This document shows positions 53,761-61,700 of a stretch of DNA of 64,000 nt, piece after piece; position 1 is the stretch's first letter, and every line of letters starts with the position of its first letter. Location: contig NZ_QUHB01000001.1 in the NCBI RefSeq assembly GCF_003479405.1, positions 412,025 to 476,024 on the forward strand, read 5' to 3'. The position numbers and the translations under genes are program-made. The DNA is from Eubacterium sp. AF16-48 (lineage in GTDB: Bacteria; Bacillota; Clostridia; Lachnospirales; Lachnospiraceae). A model generated the notes under the pieces. That model saw only the letters and a program-made list of their open reading frames with translations. It was not told where the DNA came from and did not search any database.

Positions 53761-54537
53761 TTATTTCATGTAATTTTTCATACTTTTTAATGCGTTTTTT
53801 TCCAATCTGCTTACCTGTGCCTGGGAAATGCCGATTTCATCTGCAATTTCCATCTGAGTTTTTCCGTTAAAAAAACGCATATCTATTATTTTTCTCTCCC
53901 TGTCTGACAAACCGTTTAAAGCCTCATTTAGTACAATGTTTTCCACCCATTTTTCTTCTTTATTCTTTTTGTCACTAATCTGATCCATTACATAAAGGGT
54001 GTCTCCCCCCTGGTCATAAACCGGGTCGTACAAAGAAACAGGACTTTGAATGGCATCAAGGGCATACAAAATTTCCTCCGGTGTTGCTCCAATGTGCTTT
54101 GCAATTTCCTCAATGGTAGGCTCAGTATTAGTTTCCTTTATTATGCTTTCCTTGCAATATATTGCCTTATAAGCAATGTCCTTTATGGAACGGCTTACCC
54201 TTATGGATGCATTATCCCTTAAAAATCTTTTAAGCTCCCCTGAAATCATTGGCACTGCATATGTGGAAAATTTAACATTTAAGGTATCGTCAAAATTATC
54301 CACAGCCTTAATCAGTCCGATACATCCGATTTGGAACAAATCGTCCACATTTTCACTGCTGTTGGAAAATCGCTGCAAAATACTAAGTACCAGTCGCAGA
54401 TTTCCCTGAATAAATTCTTCCCTTGCCTCCATGTTGCCTTTTTTTATTTCCTGAAACAGTTCTTTTTTTCTTTTTTCACTTAAAAGCGGCAACTTAGATG
54501 TGTTTACACCACATATTTCAACTTTAAAAAGAGCCAT
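53761..54537 (-). CDS. sigG: Sporulation sigma factor SigG
   Basis: RNA polymerase sigma factor for late forespore transcription. The 258-aa protein starts with the SigG signature FKVEICGVNTSKLPLL. Region 2 is GCIGLIKAVDNFDDTLNVKFSTYAVPMISGELKRFLRDN, region 3 TEPTIEEIAKHIG, and region 4 ends in the helix-turn-helix TQMEIADEIGISQAQVSRLEKNAL. It lies 75 bp downstream of sigE. Its own forespore-type promoter lies in that gap. GGGGGA precedes the ATG. Confidence 0.97.
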   Translation of the reverse strand: MALFKVEICGVNTSKLPLLSEKRKKELFQEIKKGNMEAREEFIQGNLRLVLSILQRFSNSSENVDDLFQIGCIGLIKAVDNFDDTLNVKFSTYAVPMISGELKRFLRDNASIRVSRSIKDIAYKAIYCKESIIKETNTEPTIEEIAKHIGATPEEILYALDAIQSPVSLYDPVYDQGGDTLYVMDQISDKKNKEEKWVENIVLNEALNGLSDRERKIIDMRFFNGKTQMEIADEIGISQAQVSRLEKNALKSMKNYMK

Positions 54538-54570
54538 AAAAATCCCCCTGCAAAATATCTTTCATAGATA

Positions 54571-54599
54571 TAATTTGCCCAATTTATGGCTCCCTATTC
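54571..54599 (-). promoter_or_regulatory. Candidate SigF/SigG promoter of sigG
   Basis: On the minus strand: GAATA (54595-54599), a 17-bp spacer and CAAATTA (54571-54577), close to the forespore sigma consensus. Its place between sigE and sigG matches the known SigF-driven transcription of sigG in Bacillus. Confidence 0.5.
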
Positions 54600-54612
54600 T
54601 TAATTATTATAT

Positions 54613-55350
54613 TTATTCAAATTTTACTATTTCCCTTTTTAACCTTTTAATTATTTTCTTTTCTAATCTTGAAATATATGACTGGGATATTCCAAGGCTG
54701 TCTGCCACCTCCTTTTGCGTCATTTCCTCCCCATCAACGTTGTTTAATCCGTAACGCATTTCCACAATTACCTTCTCTCTGGTATTTAGTTTTTCTATAG
54801 CCTTATATAAAAGCCTTTTCTCCACCTCATTTTCAATTCCTCTTGAAATAACATCTTCATCGGTTCCTAGTATATCGGAAAGTAATAATTCATTTCCGTC
54901 CCAATCCACATTCAGCGGTTCATCTATAGAAACCTCCAGCTTAGTTTTATTGTTTTTTCTTAAATACATTAATATTTCATTTTCAATACATCTTGACGCA
55001 TATGTAGCCAGCTTTATGTTCTTAGTTGGATTAAAGGTGTTAATTCCCTTTATCAGTCCGATGGTTCCTATGGATATTAAATCCTCCACTCCCACACCTG
55101 TATTATCAAATTTCTTTGCAATATATACAACTAACCGCAAATTATGTTCAATAAGCTTAGAACGTGCCTCCATGTTTTCCTCTTCAATTAAGCTTTTTAT
55201 ACACTGATATTCCTCTTTGGCACTAAGAGGCGGTGGCAGCACTTCATTCCCTCCTATGTAATGCAAATTCCCCTCTTTTTTTATTATTATTCCACTAAAA
55301 AATGGCAGTTTATTAATATTTACAAAGGTTTTTATTGTTTCTAAAAGCAT
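54613..55350 (-). CDS. sigE: Sporulation sigma factor SigE (pro-form)
   Basis: Early mother-cell sigma factor, made as an inactive precursor. The first about 30 residues are the hydrophobic, Lys-containing pro-sequence. The cleavage region precedes [13 protein letters not shown], a hallmark of SigE. Region 2 is [42 protein letters not shown] and region 4 ends in [29 protein letters not shown]. It lies 10 bp downstream of spoIIGA, whose product cleaves the pro-sequence. AAGGAG precedes the ATG. Confidence 0.97.
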   Translation of the reverse strand: MLLETIKTFVNINKLPFFSGIIIKKEGNLHYIGGNEVLPPPLSAKEEYQCIKSLIEEENMEARSKLIEHNLRLVVYIAKKFDNTGVGVEDLISIGTIGLIKGINTFNPTKNIKLATYASRCIENEILMYLRKNNKTKLEVSIDEPLNVDWDGNELLLSDILGTDEDVISRGIENEVEKRLLYKAIEKLNTREKVIVEMRYGLNNVDGEEMTQKEVADSLGISQSYISRLEKKIIKRLKREIVKFE

Positions 55351-55360
55351 TGTATTCTCC

Positions 55361-56179
55361 TTATTTATTTAATATATCCGGGTTCAAAATCATTTCATAC
55401 TTATTATTTTGGCTTAATTTTCCTTTATATATTCCTATTATTGCCTTTTCCGTGGTAATGTCATTGACTACAAGTTTATCTACCACAAAAGCTTTCATCA
55501 GTCCGTGGGATTTTCCAACAGTATTATAGGGTACAAAAATATATTTCATATTCTCCATATCGGCTTCTGCTAGTTTATCCTCCTCAATAATTGATACCGG
55601 CTTTTTTGTGACAGGTTCTATAAGGCTGTTTCCCGTGTCCCGCAATGCTATCGCCGAGATTTTAGTGTCATTAATAAACAGGTAAGCCGTATAAATATTC
55701 CCTACTCTTTTTATATAGTTCAAAATTTTTTTCCTTCCATACTTCACAATAACGCATACCATTATTCCCACAAGCAATATAATAAAAATATTTGTTTTTC
55801 CATAATATGTATTTTGAGCTCCCTGCACTATATTTTTATTTTCCAAATTAAAATACAGAAGGTTAAGAAGTCCGTTAAGTAGAAATGTTATGGAATATAA
55901 AATTGCAATATTTCTTAAATTAGCCTTTAAATTGTCCCCACCAAATGCAATTACAATAAGAACTTCTGCCATAATCATATATGTTAAAAAGTATGTTATC
56001 CCCCCTTCCAACTTTAACATTAATACAATTGTTGCATATATTCCTCCGATTATGGCAGAAATAACGGTTCTTGCAATATGTTTCTTTGTTTTAATTATTA
56101 TTCCTAATATAAGCAAAACTAAGAAATCCATTAGGAAATTAAATCCAAAATAAACATCTAAGTATATAGTTTGTGTCAT
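55361..56179 (-). CDS. spoIIGA: Pro-sigma-E processing protease SpoIIGA
   Basis: Mother-cell membrane aspartyl protease that activates pro-SigE. The N-terminal half has five membrane helices (about residues 8-150). The cytosolic C-terminal half carries the aspartic protease motif ALRDTGNSL (catalytic Asp near residue 186), and [16 protein letters not shown] further on, as in SpoIIGA of Bacillus. The 272-aa length is a little shorter than the B. subtilis protein (309). AAGGGGA precedes the ATG. It heads the spoIIGA-sigE run; a Spo0A box lies about 50 bp upstream. Confidence 0.95.
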   Translation of the reverse strand: MTQTIYLDVYFGFNFLMDFLVLLILGIIIKTKKHIARTVISAIIGGIYATIVLMLKLEGGITYFLTYMIMAEVLIVIAFGGDNLKANLRNIAILYSITFLLNGLLNLLYFNLENKNIVQGAQNTYYGKTNIFIILLVGIMVCVIVKYGRKKILNYIKRVGNIYTAYLFINDTKISAIALRDTGNSLIEPVTKKPVSIIEEDKLAEADMENMKYIFVPYNTVGKSHGLMKAFVVDKLVVNDITTEKAIIGIYKGKLSQNNKYEMILNPDILNK

Positions 56180-56199
56180 CTTTGTCCCCTTTTAAGTTA

Positions 56200-56233
56200 A
56201 TTATACCCATATGTTTTTTAAAAGTCTGTCGAA
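56200..56233 (-). promoter_or_regulatory. Spo0A-type promoter of spoIIGA-sigE
   Basis: A TATAAT -10 (56200-56205) lies 20 nt upstream of the start codon. A TGTCGAA 0A-box core (plus strand 56227-56233) lies at the -35 position, as in the Spo0A-activated spoIIG promoter of B. subtilis. Confidence 0.6.
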
Positions 56234-56351
56234 GTGTGCACCGGTTGAAAATTTAATCATATATATATTCCATTGGTTAAGCTTTTTTCTTAAATACATG
56301 CCTATAAATAAAACACATAGTCACCTGTGCAAGTTAATATGTATTAAGCAC

Positions 56352-56398
56352 AAAAAAGGACACCCGATACATTACACTCGTTAATGTACCGGATGCCC
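56352..56398 (-). terminator. Terminator of the structured RNA
   Basis: A long stem (56358-56374 with 56382-56398, a few mismatches) ends in six T on the minus strand. It lies over 500 nt past the nearest upstream coding stop, so it ends a noncoding transcript. Confidence 0.85.
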
Positions 56399-56755
56399 CG
56401 ATTCAAATACCTTTTCCTCTAAAATATTATCAAATAAAACTACTTAATAAACTACCTCTCCCTCCAAACTGGGGATAAATCCGTTTCTCTTCAAATGACT
56501 TCCTTGTCATTCTCCCACTTCTACTATCATTCTATTCACTTCTTCGTATTCTTTATCCGTAAGACCTTCCTACATCCTAATTACTTATATGCCTTCTTTA
56601 AAATATTTATTTTAATGTTCCAGGCTTCCCATCCGTAGCATCTTACCTTTTGTTATCAGCTGTTTCCGATACAACCTTTAACTTCTACGAAGCACTCTCT
56701 AAATTTATATGACAATATTTTTAGAAGATTTTCTGTATTTAGTTTTCTTGTTTGT
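56358..56755 (-). ncRNA. Candidate large structured noncoding RNA upstream of spoIIGA
   Basis: This stretch has no supportable ORF but carries many exact helices on the minus strand, in nested or adjacent positions. UUCGUAG/CUACGGA (56685-56691 with 56633-56639) encloses GUUGUAUC/GAUAAC (56668-56675 with 56652-56657). GCCU/AGGC (56592-56595 with 56623-56626) encloses a 7-bp UUAAAAU-type stem (56599-56605 with 56610-56616). GGAUAAA/UUUAUCC (56552-56558 with 56473-56479) encloses AAUGAC/GUCAUU (56494-56499 with 56506-56511). The minus strand is purine-rich, unlike its flanks. A promoter-like element lies just upstream and a strong terminator ends it. Large Firmicutes RNAs such as the raiA-motif RNA or 6S are candidates; I cannot name the family. 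Confidence 0.65.
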
Positions 56756-56761
56756 AGTTAT

Positions 56762-56790
56762 AATTTACTATATTTTTTTGATTTTGTAAA
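56762..56790 (-). promoter_or_regulatory. Candidate promoter of the structured RNA
   Basis: On the minus strand: TTTACA (56785-56790), a 17-bp spacer and TAAATT (56762-56767). The -10 is a weak match, in AT-rich sequence where chance matches are common. Confidence 0.4.
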
Positions 56791-56816
56791 GTATTTTTGT
56801 GCATTTTATTCAATTT

Positions 56817-56832
56817 TTGTCGATTTCGACAA
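56817..56832. promoter_or_regulatory. Spo0A-box palindrome upstream of the structured RNA
   Basis: TTGTCGA-TT-TCGACAA: two inverted 0A-box cores (TGTCGA/A) with 7-bp arms. It lies 27 bp upstream of the candidate -35 and past the end of the membrane-protein gene. Confidence 0.55.
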
Positions 56833-56913
56833 TACAGAATAGTTTTAAACAATTTTATGAAACGTTTTTTTGTCGTTTTGCACAGAAAAAAATATATGCC
56901 AAATGTATTTAAT

Positions 56914-57234
56914 TTACTTTGATTTACTTTTCCATTCCCGATACTTTTTTCTCAACATCCCCACAACATAAATAATTAATGTCGTAACTATTATAATAAA
57001 AAATAATATCCTTGTTTCCTTGTCGTACTCCAAACTCAATATAGATAAATACACGGTTATCCAATGATTAACCTCCGGATCTGGATGAACTACATATGAA
57101 GTACCAAAAAATGCACCTATAATTAAATGTACTCCAAATAAAATAATCATAAATTGCAGTACACCTGTTTTTTTGACTTTTTTTGCGATAATAACAGCTA
57201 GTACAACTGCTATTATTATTGCAACACAAAACAT
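56914..57234 (-). CDS. Small membrane protein, candidate RHS immunity factor (possible 5' frameshift)
   Basis: A 106-aa protein with three membrane segments (about residues 2-18, 27-45 and 78-95), an extracellular-type loop with HPDPEVNHWIT, and a basic C-terminus (LRKKYREWKSKSK). The family is not recognised. The ATG at 57234 is 16 nt past GGAGG, an awkward distance. A GTG at 57272 with a well-spaced GGGGAG opens VSGNGEEANKK and would join this frame if the A6 run (minus strand, 57240-57245) had one more A. The gene may really start at 57272 with a frameshift. Position directly after the RHS gene and the next membrane gene suggests an immunity role. Confidence 0.6.
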   Translation of the reverse strand: MFCVAIIIAVVLAVIIAKKVKKTGVLQFMIILFGVHLIIGAFFGTSYVVHPDPEVNHWITVYLSILSLEYDKETRILFFIIIVTTLIIYVVGMLRKKYREWKSKSK

Positions 57235-57318
57235 GGGAGTTTTTTGTTGGCCTCCTCACCGTTTCCACTCACGTTGTTCTCCCCAACATAGCTTTAGAGT
57301 AATCAGAGCACCTTTCTT

Positions 57319-58050
57319 TTATATATCATTCCGTTTATTCTCTATCCATGTATGTAACCCACATCCGACGCCCAATAAAACCAGAAGAAGTAGGCCAATA
57401 GTAAATACTTCTATGCCATATTCCACACCCAACAGTGGCAAAAAGAAATCCTGCCACGAACCAATGTAACCATATACCCAATCCGGACCCGATAATAATC
57501 CGCACAAAGCCATTACCGCACTAACGAAAATATAATACATATGAATAATATTTCTATCTCTCTGTGTTCTCTCCATTCTTACTGTCATTATCACTGCAAA
57601 AACACATGAAATAATAAGAGACATATTCATTGCTGAATAATGATTTTCTTCATAAAGGAGTATATCTCTTCCCATAAGCATATCTACATAATAATCAATT
57701 CTAAAAAGATACAATATCATATATGTACACATATATGCACACTGCATATAAAACATATACGCCACAACCAGTATATGCTTTCTTCCAAGAATATTATTTA
57801 TAAGCAACACAATTATAATTCCTATCACGCCACCTATTTTCATTCCTGTTAAAGATTTTCCCATAAAATATCCCAACATACTTCCTGCCCAAGCTCCATA
57901 GTAAGCTGAAATGCAATTGGATATAATCACTTTGCACTTTGTAAATATTGATAATAGCAGCAAAATACATCCCATAATCATAAGGACTATATGAAGTAAT
58001 TTTATATATTCGGTTTCAAAATATAATTCATTAAGTATTTGTACGTTCAT
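57319..58050 (-). CDS. Polytopic membrane protein downstream of RHS, candidate immunity protein
   Basis: A 243-aa protein with about seven membrane helices. The middle part (ISAYYGAWAGSMLGYFMGKSLTGMKIGGVIGIIIVLL) has small-residue-rich helices reminiscent of DUF4203/TMEM198-like proteins, but the match is loose. A Met/Tyr/Cys-rich loop lies at about residues 95-125. It starts 23 bp after the RHS stop codon with TAGGAG upstream. In RHS loci the gene right behind the toxin tip usually encodes the immunity protein, so that is the working idea. A membrane immunity protein would suit a toxin that acts at or crosses the membrane. Confidence 0.7.
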   Translation of the reverse strand: MNVQILNELYFETEYIKLLHIVLMIMGCILLLLSIFTKCKVIISNCISAYYGAWAGSMLGYFMGKSLTGMKIGGVIGIIIVLLINNILGRKHILVVAYMFYMQCAYMCTYMILYLFRIDYYVDMLMGRDILLYEENHYSAMNMSLIISCVFAVIMTVRMERTQRDRNIIHMYYIFVSAVMALCGLLSGPDWVYGYIGSWQDFFLPLLGVEYGIEVFTIGLLLLVLLGVGCGLHTWIENKRNDI

Positions 58051-58073
58051 TTTCTATTTTTCTCCTATTTTTA

Positions 58074-58745
58074 CTACTTTCCGTATGAAACCGGTAAAGT
58101 TCCCGTTGGATAATTTAATGATGGTGTAATCGATGCTTTTGAGTGTCTCCCAAACGCATAATAAATAAAATTTGTAATACGTAGATTGTATTTATGATTA
58201 ATATTACTATAATCAGTTTTACATGCATATGCATTTGTAATACCTCCGATTCGCTTCTGCCACTGTTTTGCAAAACTCTTACCATTTTCATCCGTTGCTG
58301 CTGTTTGACAAGAATAAAAAGTTGACACAGGCTTTGAAAAAGATTGTTTTTTTATGTATCCTATGTCAGAACGATATAGCTTAAACCTAACATCATTACC
58401 ATTTTTACCATTGTACCCGAAATCCAGATATCCCACAAATCCATGCGAATACACTGTAAAATTTGTTATCTTTTGTTTCTCATATGTTTTTTGATTCAGA
58501 CGCAGAATTAATTCCGATTTTGATTTAAAGAATCTCACTTTTAAATCAACCATATTGCCTGACTTTTTAGCCACTCTTCTTATTTCATTCTTATCCCCTT
58601 TAGTCCATCCATTATCTGCTACATACCAGTTAATTTTTTGACTTTGATGTTCATATATTTCTTTCAATGCCGGTTCAATGAATTCATAATAGTATTTATT
58701 ATCATCCTTCTTTTTTTTTGAATAAACGCCTCCTGATACGATTAC
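58074..58745 (-). other. RHS C-terminal toxin tip, caspase-like His/Cys layout
   Basis: About 224 residues after the DPSG motif. A strand-helix start (INWYVADNGWTKGDKNEIRRVAKK) is followed by TNFTVYSHGFVGYLDFGY with His102 of the tip (codon 58443-58445). Then VSTFYSCQTAATDENGKSFAKQW has Cys147 (codon 58308-58310), and GGITNAYACKTDYSN follows. The order SHG ... FYSCxTA ... G-SFA-W ... G resembles CHAT/DUF4347/C80-type caspase-like cysteine peptidases and other toxin tips with an SCxTG motif. Peptidase activity is inference. Confidence 0.6.
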
Positions 58746-61700
58746 CCTTCCATGTCCACTTGGATCTGCATACTTTATCGGATTTTCTGCACAATATCCA
58801 TACAGATTCCATGTTGCAGACTCTGTATCTTCTCCCCTGTATGTATCCTGACTTAGAAAAACACCATCATCCGGATTATAGTACCTTGCATTTAGATAAT
58901 ATAGTCCCGTTTCTCCATCATATACACAACCAGTATAACATATCTCATTATAAAAGTACGCATTTCCCTGTTTTTCAGTTTCACCGAAATCACTGTACTC
59001 ATAGGATGTTACATATATCCCCTCATCATCTGTGATTACGGATGTACTTCCCTGTATATCTTTGGAATAAAAATACACTTTTTGCCCATCATCATACCTT
59101 ACACTTGCAATGGTATTTCCTTCTGGTCCTATGATATTCTGGCTGGTCTTGTTTCCTTCTCCGTCCGTTGTATATAAAAGTACATTTCCCTCATAGAAAT
59201 AACAGGTCTTGATTCCGTTTACATTCTTTGATATTCTCTGTCCATCACCATTATACTCATTCTCCTGTATGGTTACAGTCTTTTCTTCTTTAGTTATGGC
59301 TACGGCTGTGAGTTGACCTTCCACATTGTAAACATTTTCTGTTATGGTATTATTTATTTCATCTGTTATCTTTATCCTATTTCCATTCTGATCATACTCA
59401 TAAAATGTAGTATAGGACTTTCCATCAGTTGTTTCTACTGATTTTATCATCTGGTCTAAATCATTATAAATATATACGGTAGAAATAATCTTTTCCTGTA
59501 CAGTTGCCACTTGTTCTATATCTGTGCCTGATACATTTTTTGATGTATCGGCTACCACAGTTACAATATTTGACTCTTTTTCAGTCTTCTTTATCCTGTT
59601 TCCCACACTATCATATTCATATAAAAAAATCTTTTCTTCATATGTAAGATTATTCTTGGTTTTTGTTTTTACCAAACGATCCATACTATCATATTCATAT
59701 GATTTTGTTTCATCTTTCTTGTTTTCATCATACATCATTTTTTTATGACTACTTATAATATTCGAGTTCTTGTCATATGTGTACTCATATTGTTCCAAAA
59801 TTCTATCAATGTTTGAACTATTATAGTATTTCATAGACAAAACCCTGTCGTATGCATCATATATATAATCTCTTTTTATGTAACCAGCCCTTCCTTCTAA
59901 GAAACCATAAAAATCTTTTATGTTCTTTGTCTTTCCGTCATTGTAATATTCATATGCTCTTATCACTACAGATGTATTATCTTTTAAAATACCATCTATC
60001 TCCGTTATCCACTTATCTTTATTATATTTAAATGTTATTCCCTTTAATTCATCTGATGAATTATCCGGATACTCTATTTTTGTCACATAATCATCAACAT
60101 TGTAAGTATATTTTGTCATATACTTTTCTTTCTCTTCCTGTGAAGGCTCATTTTTAGAATTGATTTCCGATATTCCTGCCATTCTCCCGAATTGATCATA
60201 TGTATAGCAGGTGTATCTGTAAGGTGTCTCCACGCTTTCAATTATCCTACTGTCCTTCCTGCATATCAGCCTATCTTCCTCGTCATACATATATAATGTA
60301 CTTCTAACAGCTTGATTTTTATTATTATATGATACACTCGTTTGAAGAATATCATACTCATCATATGTATACTTTTTGTATCCTCCATCCGTATATTTTA
60401 CTTTCGATATGTTACCACCTGTGTCGTATTCATATGATGTAACCATATTTCCGTTATTGCTTTCATCTGTTATTGACAACGTCTTTCCTTCGCCATTTGT
60501 CTCTACTCTGGACTTTCTTCCAAGAGCATCTGTTGTAATCGTTGAAACAGATTTTAATTCTCCATCATCATTGACATTTTCATCATCATATTCATATACG
60601 TTAAAAGATTCATTATTTAAATCCACTTTAATCAGTCTTCCCTGTTCATCATAATCATAAGTCGTGGCATATCCTTTTGCATTTACTGCCTTTACAAGCA
60701 TTCCCATACTATTATATACATTTGAAGTCACAATTGAATCTTCTCCAACCCTATAATATCCATCAACATATTCCGGATTTATTATAGTATCCGTAAGATT
60801 TCCCTTTTCATCATATACGCTAACCGACAACTTGCACTCTGTAATATTTTGAATAGAATCTTCACTGCTTCCACCTGTATATGTTGTAAACACCTGTCCC
60901 TGCTTATCATATGTATAATCAACATATACTCCACCACTTAATTCTCTTACTGTCTGACCTATATTATTCGTATATGTCTTTCCTATAACTTCTCCACTTG
61001 TGTTTCTAACGGTACTTACTCTAGCATTTTTCACAGTCTGACTTTCTCCACCACTATGAATTATCACATCCTCGTAAGAGTATTCTATTTTTGTAGTTTT
61101 AAACTCCTCCCCAACTGTAAGTGTAGTTTTAACGACTCTTCCCATTCCATCATATTCATACGTTGTTACCCTTCCAACTTCGTCTTTTGATGACTTTATC
61201 TTTCCGTTCTTATCAAAGACACTTTCTGTTGTTTTTCTTTTATTACCTGATGTCTCAATTGTCTTTATTGTCCTTCCAAACTCATCATGTATATATTCCA
61301 AACTTATTTCTTTTTCATCAATAGAACCATCCTCACTTCCCAGGTCATTGTAGTCAGTTTTTATACTTTCGTACTCTGTATCTGTTAATGATACCTCTGT
61401 CAGCTCATTTCCATCCTCATCATATGTTTCTGTTCTTGATGCTACTAACATACTATTTTCCAGTTCACCACTATCCTGTGCAACATCCAAAGAAATGCCA
61501 TTAATGTTCACTTTTTCAACCAGCACTTCCTGACTTTCCGTAATATTTCCATACTCATCATACTTATATGTACATACTGTATTCGTCGTATAATCAACGA
61601 CCTTTACTATATTTCCTTTAACATCATACACGTATGCTTTCTTTGATATTTCTTTTCCATCTGAACTCTCTACTTTTATCTCCGTAGGCAATTTCTGCAG

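Noticed and set aside
56430..56570. Two tiny overlapping open stretches on the minus strand (about 20 and 26 codons, ATGA overlap)
   Set aside because: They coincide with RNA helices (for example 56494-56511), have no family resemblance and no proper start for the first; the structured RNA explains the sequence better.
57319..58050. Possible toxin-delivery or sensor component
   Set aside because: No enzyme or secretion motif is visible; immunity by position is the simpler idea, so only that is kept.
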